DNA of 64,000 nt from Prevotella pectinovora (GTDB lineage Bacteria > Bacteroidota > Bacteroidia > Bacteroidales > Bacteroidaceae). Below, one piece after another: positions 43,226 through 51,223 of this stretch (the stretch's first letter is position 1; each line of letters starts with the position of its first letter). Where the stretch lies: the NCBI RefSeq assembly GCF_000834015.1, contig NZ_JXQI01000071.1:62001-126000 (forward strand), written 5' to 3'. The notes beneath the pieces were generated by a model. The model saw only the letters and a program-made list of their open reading frames with translations. It did not search any database and was not told the origin of the DNA. A program made the translations under genes and the position numbers.

Positions 43226-44395
43226 TTATTTCTTTATTCCGAAGCGGTAAGCCACATGGCTGTAATACCTCTCGCCCGGTTTCAGATATGGCGAAGGCCA
43301 GTCTTTCTTGTTTGGTGAGTCTGGGTATTTCTGGCTCTCCAGACATACCGACACATGCTTGGGATATTTCACTCCGTGCTTGCAGGCAATGCCCGTGCCC
43401 TGGAAGTTGCCGGTATATACCTGTACTCCCGGTTCGTTGGTGAACATCTCGAGCAGGATGCCTGTGACCGGCGAATAGAGCGAAGCGCATACCTTGGTGT
43501 CGTCGCCCTTTCCGTTCTTGTATGTGTTCAGACACCAGTTATGGTCGTAGCCAGTGGCGTTCTTTATCTGCTGATATGTTGTGTCGTTGATTGTCTCGCT
43601 GATGGCATGAGGCTTGCGGAAGTCCATCGGTGTGCCCTCCACAGGCTTTATCTCGCCCGTTGTCATGTATGTGTCGTCGGCAGGGGTGAAATTGTCGGCA
43701 TTGACATACAGCACCATGTTTGTTCCCTCTTTCGACGGGTCGCCGTTGAGGTTGAAGTAGCTGTGATTGGTCATGTTCACCACCGTCTCCTTGTCTGTCG
43801 TTGCCTCGAAAGTGATGTCGAGAGTATTGTTGCTGAGTACCTTGTATGTTGCAGTGGTCTTCACTGTTCCCGGGAAGTTGTTGTCGCCGTCCGGCGACAT
43901 GAGTCTCATGACGAGAGTAGTGTCGTTGGGCTGTTCTGCATCATACACCTGATACATCCATCCCGACGGACCGCCATGCAGGCAATGGCCGAAGTTGTTC
44001 TGCGGCAGCTGGTAGTCCTTGCCGTTCACGTGAAGATGGCCCTTGTCTATTCTGTTGGCATATCTGCCCACGGTAGATCCGTAGTCGCTCGGACTGTTCA
44101 CCGAGTCGGCATACTGCCTGATGTTGTCGTAGCCGAGCACCACGTCAGTCGGCTTGCCGTCCTTGTCGGGAACGGTGAGCGATACCACTCTGCCTCCAAA
44201 GTTTGTGATGCATACTTCCATCCCACTCTTGTTCTTGAGCGTGAAAAGTTTGACGGGCTTGTTGTTGATGGTTGTGTCGAATGCGGCAGGGTTGAGGCCA
44301 GACTCAGTGAGCTGTGTGTTGCCGCCTGTTGAGCATGAAAGCATCGTCGCGATAGCCATTCCTGCTCCAAGAATGATAGATTTTATACCTTTCAT
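43226..44395 (-). CDS. galM: Aldose 1-epimerase, lipoprotein form
   Basis: A 389-residue mutarotase with a lipoprotein signal (lipobox TMLSC, cysteine near residue 21), so it acts in the periplasm or at the cell surface. The GalM domain shows FGGRVVSLTVPDKDG, VGRYANRIDKGHL, HCLHGGPSGWMYQV (active-site His), NMTNHSYFNLNGD (second His), TPMDFRKPHAI and the catalytic glutamate in VCLESQKYPDSPN. It is the first gene of the arabinose operon and probably equilibrates anomers before uptake. A cytoplasmic paralogue is encoded at 45936-47024. Confidence 0.93.
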   Translation of the reverse strand: MKGIKSIILGAGMAIATMLSCSTGGNTQLTESGLNPAAFDTTINNKPVKLFTLKNKSGMEVCITNFGGRVVSLTVPDKDGKPTDVVLGYDNIRQYADSVNSPSDYGSTVGRYANRIDKGHLHVNGKDYQLPQNNFGHCLHGGPSGWMYQVYDAEQPNDTTLVMRLMSPDGDNNFPGTVKTTATYKVLSNNTLDITFEATTDKETVVNMTNHSYFNLNGDPSKEGTNMVLYVNADNFTPADDTYMTTGEIKPVEGTPMDFRKPHAISETINDTTYQQIKNATGYDHNWCLNTYKNGKGDDTKVCASLYSPVTGILLEMFTNEPGVQVYTGNFQGTGIACKHGVKYPKHVSVCLESQKYPDSPNKKDWPSPYLKPGERYYSHVAYRFGIKK

Positions 44396-44602
44396 ATATG
44401 TATGCTAAATAGATTTTCGGAACGTAAAGATTCAATGAATTATTTAATTCGTGGCTAAATTACTATTATTTTTCCAATCGGCAATAAAAGATTATGACTT
44501 TTTTGTCCGTGTAGGTGTTGTTTCTACACCTTTTTGTCTTTTCTTCATGTTTAAGAGGGTGTTTTGTTATCTTAAGTGTACAATTACAGGGGTATATTAA
44601 CG

Positions 44603-44638
44603 AAAAAGCGGAAAGCCACAATGAAATGACTTTCCGCT
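44603..44638 (-). terminator. Terminator of the galM2-galK operon
   Basis: On the minus strand AGCGGAAAG pairs with CTTTCCGCT around an 18-bp loop and is followed by TTTTCG. It lies 35 bp after the galK stop and separates galK from the arabinose operon. Confidence 0.8.
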
Positions 44639-44672
44639 CGGTTGTGCTATGTTTGGTTTCTTTCTTTTTGCT

Positions 44673-45833
44673 TTAGCAGATTTTTCTCGAACCGTCTTTG
44701 ATCACCACATCATATATCTTCGGTTCCTTGCCGTAGCGTTCTGCATATTTCTTCTTCACGTCGGCGATGAAGTGGTCGTAGAGGTCCTCCTTCACGAGGT
44801 TGATGGTGCATCCGCCGAAGCCTCCGCCCATGATTCTCGAACCGGTAACGCCATCTTCACGAGCGATGTCGTTGAGATAGTCGAGTTCTTCGCAAGACAC
44901 CTCGTATTCCTTGCTCAGTCCGTGGTGGGTTTCATACATCTTCTTGCCCACGGTCTCGTAGTCGCCGGCGTTGAGTGCGTCGCATACTGCCAGCACACGG
45001 TCTTTCTCTCCCAATACGAATGTGGCGCGCTTCATGTCCTCCTCGCTAACCTCATCCTTTACGGCGTTGAGCATGTCCCAGTCGGCGTCGCGCAGGGTTT
45101 CGATAGTCTTCTCAGGATATTTCTTCTGCAAAGCGGCAACCACGTTCTCGCAGCTCTTGCGGCGGTCGTTGTATGCCGATGATGCCAGTTCATGCTTCAC
45201 CACGGAGTCAACGAGCACCAGTCTGTATCCCTTCGGGTCGAATGGGAAATATTCGAACTCGCGGCTGCGGCAGTCGAGGCGCATCAGTTTGCCCTCCATG
45301 CCGAATACGCTCGCAAACTGGTCCATGATGCCACAGTTCACTCCACAGTAGTTGTGTTCCGTTGCCTGTCCTGCCAGCACCATATCCCATTTAGACACCT
45401 TGTTCTCGCCGAACAGGTCGTTGAGGGCGTAGGCATAGCAGCTCTCGAGAGCTGCCGATGATGACAGACCGGCTCCGAGAGGCACATCGCCTGCGAATGC
45501 GGTGTTGAAGCCTTTCACGTCAACTCCGCGTTTCTTCATCTCCTGAACGATGCCATACAGATAGCGTGCCCAGCTTGCTTTAGGACCTTTTTCATCGTCT
45601 ATGTCAAATTCCACACGGTCTTTCAGGTCGATGGAATAAGCCATCACCTTGTTGGTGCCGTTGGGACGTATTTCACACATTATTCCTTTGTCTATTGCTC
45701 CCGGAAAGACGAAGCCTCCGTTATAGTCGGTATGTTCACCGATGAGGTTTATTCTTCCTGGTGATGCATAAACGTTTCCTGTCTGTCCGTCGAAATGCTT
45801 TACAAAACGACTTCTTACATAATCTATCTCCAT
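44673..45833 (-). CDS. galK: Galactokinase
   Basis: A 386-residue GHMP kinase phosphorylating galactose at C1. The galactokinase signature GRINLIGEHTDYNGGFVFP is near residue 27, the ATP-binding motif PLGAGLSSSAALE near 117 and the third GHMP motif GSRIMGGGFGGCT near 335. Length is normal. It follows the cytoplasmic galM2 by 102 bp and ends at a strong terminator. With galE (30866) and galM2 it forms the Leloir route; no galactose transporter or galT is adjacent. Confidence 0.96.
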   Translation of the reverse strand: MEIDYVRSRFVKHFDGQTGNVYASPGRINLIGEHTDYNGGFVFPGAIDKGIMCEIRPNGTNKVMAYSIDLKDRVEFDIDDEKGPKASWARYLYGIVQEMKKRGVDVKGFNTAFAGDVPLGAGLSSSAALESCYAYALNDLFGENKVSKWDMVLAGQATEHNYCGVNCGIMDQFASVFGMEGKLMRLDCRSREFEYFPFDPKGYRLVLVDSVVKHELASSAYNDRRKSCENVVAALQKKYPEKTIETLRDADWDMLNAVKDEVSEEDMKRATFVLGEKDRVLAVCDALNAGDYETVGKKMYETHHGLSKEYEVSCEELDYLNDIAREDGVTGSRIMGGGFGGCTINLVKEDLYDHFIADVKKKYAERYGKEPKIYDVVIKDGSRKIC

Positions 45834-45935
45834 AGGTTAAATGATTTTGAGTTTGTGATAATATTTATTAGTTAGTCTATTTGTCTGCTGATTGTCATTT
45901 AATGCTTGTTGATAAGCCTGTATGTGAGCAGATTG

Positions 45936-47024
45936 TCATTTCTTTACTCCGAATTTGTATATTGTGGTCTGCTTGTACTGCTCTCCCGGACGTAGCACTA
46001 CAGACGGGAAGTAAGGACGGTTTGGCGAATCTGGGAAGTGTTGTGCTTCCAGGCATACCGCACTGCGGCGTGGGAACGTAGCGCCATGCTGTCCGCTGAT
46101 GCCGGTCTCGAAGTTGCCGGTATAGAGTTGCATTCCCGGCTCTGTGGTATACATCTCCATTGTTCTGCCGCTCTTTGGCTCCGTCAGTCGGGCTGCGAAG
46201 CTCAGTTCGCCCTCTTCCTTCTTGTTCAGCACGTAGTTGTGGTCGTATCCGCTGCCGTTGCGCAACTGCTCGTTGTCGGAGTCGATGCGCTCGCCGATGG
46301 CTTTCGGTGTGCGGAAGTCGAACGGTGTGCCCTCCACGAAGCGTATCTCGCCAGTAGGGATGCTGTTGCCATCGATTGGCAGATAGAAGTCGGCGTTGAT
46401 CTCGCATTCCACGTTGTATACGTCCGGAGTTGGGTTGGCTATTCCAGCAAGACTGAAGAATCCGTGGTTTGTCAGACAGATTACGGTCTTCTTGTTTGTC
46501 GTTGCCATATAGTCGATGATCAGTTCGTTGTCATCGTTGAAGGTGTATGTAACGGTAACTTTCATCTCACCGGAGAATCCCTCTTCACCGTAGCTCGACA
46601 CGTAGTTGAGAACCACCGTCTCGTCGTTCATCCTCAGAGCGTCCCACACCTTCTTGTTGAATCCCTCGTTACCGCCGTGAAGCGAGTTCTCACCGTCGTT
46701 GATAGGCAACTGGTATACCTTTCCACCGAGTTGGAAACGTCCTTTGCAGATACGGTTTCCGTAGCGGCCGATGAGTGTGGAGAGATATGGCTCCGGACTG
46801 TTTATCACGTCCTGTATGTTGTCGTGTCCTTGAATGACGTTGGCATAGTTGCCGTCTTTGTCAGGAACCATTATGGCTACCAGCGCACCGCCATAGTTTG
46901 TCAGTGCCACCTCATTGCCATTCTTGTTCTTGAGAATATATAAATCAGTTTTCTTTCCGTTTACTGTGGTTTGAAAATCCTCTCTCTTCAAACCACATAG
47001 ATTAGGTGCTTCGTTTGTGTTCAT
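45936..47024 (-). CDS. galM: Aldose 1-epimerase, cytoplasmic form
   Basis: A 362-residue mutarotase without a signal peptide. Motifs: LTNYGGALVAIMVPDKDG, IGRYGNRICKGRF, SLHGGNEGFNKKVWD (active-site His), CLTNHGFFSLAG (second His), GTPFDFRTPKAIGE and VCLEAQHFPDSPN with the catalytic glutamate. A TTG at 47030 extends the frame by two codons, but the ATG at 47024 is the natural start. It shares the galK promoter unit and is clearly a paralogue of the lipoprotein GalM at 43226, giving one enzyme on each side of the inner membrane. Confidence 0.94.
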   Translation of the reverse strand: MNTNEAPNLCGLKREDFQTTVNGKKTDLYILKNKNGNEVALTNYGGALVAIMVPDKDGNYANVIQGHDNIQDVINSPEPYLSTLIGRYGNRICKGRFQLGGKVYQLPINDGENSLHGGNEGFNKKVWDALRMNDETVVLNYVSSYGEEGFSGEMKVTVTYTFNDDNELIIDYMATTNKKTVICLTNHGFFSLAGIANPTPDVYNVECEINADFYLPIDGNSIPTGEIRFVEGTPFDFRTPKAIGERIDSDNEQLRNGSGYDHNYVLNKKEEGELSFAARLTEPKSGRTMEMYTTEPGMQLYTGNFETGISGQHGATFPRRSAVCLEAQHFPDSPNRPYFPSVVLRPGEQYKQTTIYKFGVKK

Positions 47025-47058
47025 AATCAAATGTTATTAGTTAGTATTCTATTTACTG

Positions 47059-47090
47059 CAAAGTAAAAGAAAAATAATGAAACGAGCAAA
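47059..47090 (-). promoter_or_regulatory. Promoter of galM2-galK
   Basis: On the minus strand TTTG (47090-47087), 20 nt, then TTACTTTG (47066-47059), 35 bp before the start. Confidence 0.65.
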
Positions 47091-47152
47091 AGAAAAACAA
47101 TAAATCGAAAGCAATAAGTGTTAATTTCCACTAATGTGGATTCAGAGGTTGG

Positions 47153-47226
47153 CCATAATCCCATATCGGTCATTAGGGTTTGCTTGGATTTTGTCCTTTT
47201 AGGAGAGTGGATTTTGTTTGGCTTTT
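47153..47226 (-). repeat. Dispersed repeat, truncated tandem end
   Basis: About 74 bp repeating the first third of the adjacent full copy (CATATCGGTCATTAGGGTTT, then GGATTTTG...GAGAGTGGATTTTG up to GGCTTTTAA) and ending exactly where the full copy begins. Confidence 0.8.
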
Positions 47227-47411
47227 AACCCAAATCGGTCGTTAGGGCTTGCTTGGATTTTGATTTTTAGAAGAGTGGATTTTGTTTGGCTTTTAATGAG
47301 TAATAGCGAGCTATTGCGAATTAAAAACCAAGCAAAAGACGCCTTATAAAAAGCAAAAGACTGCAAGTAGTTGTAAAATATTACATTGAATGGCCTAATG
47401 ACCGTTTGGGT
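47227..47411 (-). repeat. Dispersed ~190-bp intergenic repeat, copy 4
   Basis: A full copy in the same orientation as copy 3, directly abutting the truncated copy at 47153-47226. Ends: AACCCAAATCGGTCGTTAGG and the inverse of GGCCTAATGACCGTTTGGG. Together the two fill the 400-bp gap before the retropepsin-like gene. Confidence 0.85.
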
Positions 47412-47438
47412 GGTTACTGGTGGTGTTTAATATTTCTA

Positions 47439-48767
47439 CTAATCCTCAAATCTCATCCACATATTCTTGAAGTTGATAATAAATTTCCTATGTGCCATTA
47501 ACGTTGGTAAACCGATTCTGCAATCATATTCCTCATTCTGTTCTGAAGATGTTACTACTGGAATGTTTGTCTCGGTATATTGTTCGCCAGCAAGGGTAAA
47601 TGTCCATGACACAGGTATCGTTTTTACGACATTGACACCACCGACACCTGCCGTGCGCAATGAATCAGTTGCCGTTCTACCAGTAAAACAGTTTTCGTTC
47701 TTTTTATAATAGCGATTTGTCAGGATGGTTCCCGATGCGCCAGTGTCAACTATTGCATCAATCTTTCTCCCTGAACGACCATCTGTTAATGGCAAATGGA
47801 AAAGGCGCTGAGGCGAACGATAGAAATTAGGAGCATATGTAGGTGTTGGTGTGTACGAGGCTGGGATTACAAGCTGCATTCTGTCAAAATCGAAACAGAT
47901 CTCACCCAATGGCATCATTGTCTGGTTGCCTATAACGCATTCGTATCCAAGTTCCTCCAACTTTTTGTTTGCTAACGGATTGTCAGTTCTCATATCGACA
48001 ACAAAAAATGGCACATTTCGATAAACTAAATCACCAAGTTTTAGGGAGTCCACCACTACTAAGCCTTTGCTCTCAACATAAGACATACCCAACATCTGTA
48101 TGTTCTTGGTCTGTATGACAGTTGCCTTTATATGCTCGGCAAACTTAGTAGTCATTATATTTATACCTGCCCCTGAATCGTAATTGCATTTCACTTCTTT
48201 TCCATTGATATTAGCCATAACAGACATCATTTCTGGATTTTTGCGGTCACCTGTATGTGTTAACAAGGGCACACTCACGTTATTGTTTGGTCTCTCCACA
48301 GAAAACGTGCCGCATTTCGAAAGCTTAGAATAAATGTCCTCATAGGCTTCAAATACAGGATTTACAGTTTGTCCACCCTTGTGGTATGCCTCGTTCAGAC
48401 TGTGTAATAATGCGGAAGCCTTATCGTAGTGTCCCAATGTTGCATAATCTTCTGCCATGAAATACATAATTGAAGGTACAGATGAATTTAGTTCTTCTTG
48501 ATACTTCTCCAAAATTTCTTTGCCATATTTGATAGCGCTGTCCGGTTCATTATAGAATTGACTTATAAAGAATTTGGAGAGCGGTTTTAGAAATGGTGTC
48601 TGCAAGTTCTTTCCATCAGACATATACAAAGATCTAAGTTCGGCCCAATTACTGCCATTCATAGCCTCGCCTATTCTCTCGTCAATGCTTTTTACTTGTC
48701 CAAATGAAATTGTAGCAAATAATAATGCCACAAATGTTATACTTATTCTTCTAATTGTCATAATCAT
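47439..48767 (-). CDS. Secreted protein with two retropepsin-like domains
   Basis: A 442-residue protein with a signal peptide (cleavage near TISFGQ, residue 24), a helical TPR-like region (about 30-150) and two consecutive retropepsin-like aspartyl protease domains. The first has CNYDSGAGINIMT near residue 198 and the second AIVDTGASGTILT near 340; both keep the catalytic D-[ST]-G-A. The arrangement mimics the two halves of a eukaryotic pepsin in one chain. It likely acts in the periplasm or outside. Composition is AT-richer than the neighbouring sugar genes, and the ORF6N gene follows upstream on the same strand, so this may be an acquired island. Confidence 0.82.
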   Translation of the reverse strand: MIMTIRRISITFVALLFATISFGQVKSIDERIGEAMNGSNWAELRSLYMSDGKNLQTPFLKPLSKFFISQFYNEPDSAIKYGKEILEKYQEELNSSVPSIMYFMAEDYATLGHYDKASALLHSLNEAYHKGGQTVNPVFEAYEDIYSKLSKCGTFSVERPNNNVSVPLLTHTGDRKNPEMMSVMANINGKEVKCNYDSGAGINIMTTKFAEHIKATVIQTKNIQMLGMSYVESKGLVVVDSLKLGDLVYRNVPFFVVDMRTDNPLANKKLEELGYECVIGNQTMMPLGEICFDFDRMQLVIPASYTPTPTYAPNFYRSPQRLFHLPLTDGRSGRKIDAIVDTGASGTILTNRYYKKNENCFTGRTATDSLRTAGVGGVNVVKTIPVSWTFTLAGEQYTETNIPVVTSSEQNEEYDCRIGLPTLMAHRKFIINFKNMWMRFED

Positions 48768-48843
48768 TATTTTAAGTTTTTGTTCTTATGAAATATCCAC
48801 AAGTTTCTCATATCATATTTTTTGCTTTACATATAAAGGCGTC

Positions 48844-49785
48844 TTACTCTCTATTAATCCTTTCCACCAATTCGTCTGGTGTAAGTATCTCCATCTTGGA
48901 GAAACCAAACCACTTTTTGCCCAAGTCCTTTATGGATGCTCCTATATGATACACATCATCGTCTATACAAAGGAAGCGGTCATGTGACAAACGGAATGTT
49001 TCAACATCAATCGGTGCATATTGAGCATTATGACGGTCTATGTCGAGTTGGAACTGGCGGCTTATCTGCTGAGTGTAGATGATTGCAGACACGTTATTAT
49101 CTCTTTTATCGAGCAATGTCAGTACAGTCTCGTCAACATAGTTGTCGATAAGGACAATACGTTTCCTTGCACTCTTAATCAAGTCGGACACGAAAGTATA
49201 GGCATCATAAACTTGCCCATTGTAGAACACACCCTGCTTTGGCTTTGCGTTGCCCTCGTCCAATCTGCGAAACACCTCGTCTATGCGCTTGTCTGTTTCT
49301 TGCTGATGTTGCTGCATTTCCAATTGATGGTACTCCATTGTCGAGAGACGCTGAAACACTTCGGCATTGTTCTGTAGAAAGTGACGCATTGAAGTGAAAG
49401 CTCGCATTATTCGAATATTCACCTCAATCGCAGTGTCAGAACGTAAAACACTACTAAGCATAGCGACTCCGTTTTCAGTAAATACGTAAGGCATGTATTT
49501 CAAATGTTGTCCGCGTCCTTCGTTTAAGGTCGCAATTTGCGACCTTAAACATTCGTCCTTGGTCAATTGAAACATGAAATCTTCTGGAAATCGTTTAATA
49601 TTACGTTTTACTTGCTCATTAAGACGCTTTGTTTCAACGCCATAAAGTGTGGCAAGGTCACGGTCAAGCATAACTTGTTGTCCTCTAATGATTTTTATTA
49701 GAGACTCTATATTGTCAACACCAACCAACTGGTCACGATTTGTGACCAGTTCGCCGTTTCCTGTCTTTTCCGTTATGTCTGCCAT
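48844..49785 (-). CDS. ORF6N domain protein with PLD-like C-end
   Basis: A 313-residue protein. The N-terminal ORF6N DNA-binding domain (about 25-115) shows RGQQVMLDRDLATLYGVETK, VKRNIKRFPEDFMFQLT and YVFTENGVAMLSSVL. A helical linker (about 130-180) precedes a C-terminal domain with RIVLIDNYVDETVLTLL and SHDRFLCIDDDVYHIGASIK, a phospholipase-D-like fold with HDRF in place of a classical HKD. ORF6N proteins come from phages and mobile DNA and usually act as regulators. Three related palindromes lie in and before its 5' part (49522, 49727, 49805), suggesting self-control. Composition is AT-rich. Confidence 0.88.
   Translation of the reverse strand: MADITEKTGNGELVTNRDQLVGVDNIESLIKIIRGQQVMLDRDLATLYGVETKRLNEQVKRNIKRFPEDFMFQLTKDECLRSQIATLNEGRGQHLKYMPYVFTENGVAMLSSVLRSDTAIEVNIRIMRAFTSMRHFLQNNAEVFQRLSTMEYHQLEMQQHQQETDKRIDEVFRRLDEGNAKPKQGVFYNGQVYDAYTFVSDLIKSARKRIVLIDNYVDETVLTLLDKRDNNVSAIIYTQQISRQFQLDIDRHNAQYAPIDVETFRLSHDRFLCIDDDVYHIGASIKDLGKKWFGFSKMEILTPDELVERINRE
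49522..49550. promoter_or_regulatory. Intragenic palindrome 1 (GGTCGCAA-T-TTGCGACC)
   Basis: A perfect inverted repeat with 14-bp arms (GTTTAAGGTCGCAA) around a single base, inside the ORF6N coding region where it encodes the LRSQIATLN stretch. Its core is closely related to the palindromes at 49727-49751 and 49805-49823. Confidence 0.75.
49727..49751. promoter_or_regulatory. Intragenic palindrome 2 (GGTCAC-GATTT-GTGACC)
   Basis: A perfect inverted repeat with 10-bp arms (AACTGGTCAC) around GATTT, inside the first 20 codons of the ORF6N gene (ELVTNRDQL). Confidence 0.75.
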
Positions 49786-49804
49786 ATTTCTATCTTTATT
49801 TTTG

Positions 49805-49823
49805 AGGTCACAAATTGTGACCT
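49805..49823. promoter_or_regulatory. Leader palindrome 3 (GGTCACAA-A-TTGTGACC)
   Basis: A perfect inverted repeat with 9-bp arms, centred 29 bp before the ORF6N start codon and downstream of a CACCTTTG -7-like box (49858-49851). The position suits an autoregulatory operator or leader hairpin. Confidence 0.7.
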
Positions 49824-49932
49824 TAAACGTAGTGTTGTTATATTGCGTACAAAGGTGGTGCTTTTAGCCTTTAAGCCACTATTCCTCGTCTACTCGTCAA
49901 TTTGTTTCTTTGTCTGCTTGTAAGCTTGCTTT

Positions 49933-51219
49933 TCAGAAATCCGTCAGGAAATCCGCCACCACATAGCTGCTGCCGCCGACGAAGATGAAATCATCCTTGT
50001 CGGCATCCTTGAGAGCGGCGGTGTAGGCTGCAGCAACAGTAGGGTAGGAGTTGCCTCGCAACTGATGTTTCTCGCCATCCTCTTTTACCTTCTCCACAGG
50101 TATTGCCCTGTGGGTAGATGCCTGTGTAAAATAATATATGGCGTTCTTTGGCAGCAGTTCGCAAACCCTGTCGATGTCTTTGTCGTCCACCATACCGAAT
50201 ACCATTCTCAATTGCTTGCAAGGTTGCTTCTTAATCTGTTCGCTCAGATATTGCCAGCCAGCCACGTTGTGCCCCGTGTCGCAAATCACGGTAGGGCTTG
50301 TCTGTATCCTCTCCCAGCGTCCGCGTAGGCCAGTGGTTTCTGTCACATTGGCAAAACCCTTCTTGATGCAGTCCTGGTCTTTTATTATCCCCATGCTGAT
50401 GAGCTGTCGACAGGCGCAGAGCACGGTATTGGCGTTGCGCTCCTGATAGTAGCCTCCCAGTTCACCATGCAGTCTGCCGAAGTCTTTTGTCTCGTAGTCG
50501 AAGCCTTGTCCTGAGTTTGGAGTGGCAGTCAGAATCTCCTTGTCGTCTTGTGCGAATGTGATAGGAGCATTCTCCTGCATTGCCTTAGATTCAAACACTG
50601 GGCGCGTCTCCTCCGTGTATTCGCCGATTATTACGGGAGTCTCTGGTTTTATCACTCCGGCTTTCTCTGTGGCTATCTTTGCGAGAGTGTCGCCAAGAAA
50701 CTGTGTGTGGTCGAAACTGATGTTCGTTATTATCGCCAGTTCCGGAGATATGATATTGGTGCAGTCGAGTCTGCCACCCAGTCCCACTTCTATCACGGCA
50801 TAGTCAACAGCCTCTTCTGCGAAGTATTTGAAAGCGAGGGCAGTGGTGAGTTCGAAGAAGCTCGGATGAAGAGGTTCGAAAAACTCCCTCTCCTTTTCCA
50901 CGAAGTCGATTACATATTCCTCGCTGACGCATTTGCCGTTGATCCTTATCCTCTCTCTGAAGTCCACGAGATGCGGTGATGTGTATAGTCCCACCTTGTA
51001 GCCTCCAGCCTGGAGAATTGCGGCGATGGTGTGGGAGCAGGAGCCTTTACCGTTTGTTCCTGCCACGTGGATGCTCTTGAATTTTCTGTGTGGATGACCG
51101 AAATGCCTGTCCAGCTCCTCGGTGTTGTACAGACCCTCCTTGTATGCCGACGCACCGACCTTCTGGAACATCGGCACGCTGTCATAAAGATATTGTATCG
51201 TTTCCTCGTAATTCATCAT
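49933..51219 (-). CDS. folC: Folylpolyglutamate synthase/dihydrofolate synthase
   Basis: A 428-residue Mur-ligase-like enzyme adding glutamate to folates (and to dihydropteroate). Signatures: HVAGTNGKGSCSHTIAAIL (ATP loop, about 51-69), YTSPHLVDFRERIRING, VIEVGLGGRLDCTNII, NISFDHTQFLGDTLAKIATE and CDTGHNVAGWQ. Full length. It starts 4 bp after the dedA stop, so both are in one unit under the dedA promoter. Confidence 0.95.
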   Translation of the reverse strand: MMNYEETIQYLYDSVPMFQKVGASAYKEGLYNTEELDRHFGHPHRKFKSIHVAGTNGKGSCSHTIAAILQAGGYKVGLYTSPHLVDFRERIRINGKCVSEEYVIDFVEKEREFFEPLHPSFFELTTALAFKYFAEEAVDYAVIEVGLGGRLDCTNIISPELAIITNISFDHTQFLGDTLAKIATEKAGVIKPETPVIIGEYTEETRPVFESKAMQENAPITFAQDDKEILTATPNSGQGFDYETKDFGRLHGELGGYYQERNANTVLCACRQLISMGIIKDQDCIKKGFANVTETTGLRGRWERIQTSPTVICDTGHNVAGWQYLSEQIKKQPCKQLRMVFGMVDDKDIDRVCELLPKNAIYYFTQASTHRAIPVEKVKEDGEKHQLRGNSYPTVAAAYTAALKDADKDDFIFVGGSSYVVADFLTDF

Positions 51220-51223
51220 TTTC

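Noticed and set aside
49522..49823. Palindromes in the ORF6N locus considered as a classical invertible promoter switch
   Set aside because: Each site is a self-complementary palindrome rather than one half of a separated inverted repeat flanking a promoter, and no invertase gene is adjacent. Operator function fits better, although inversion is not excluded.
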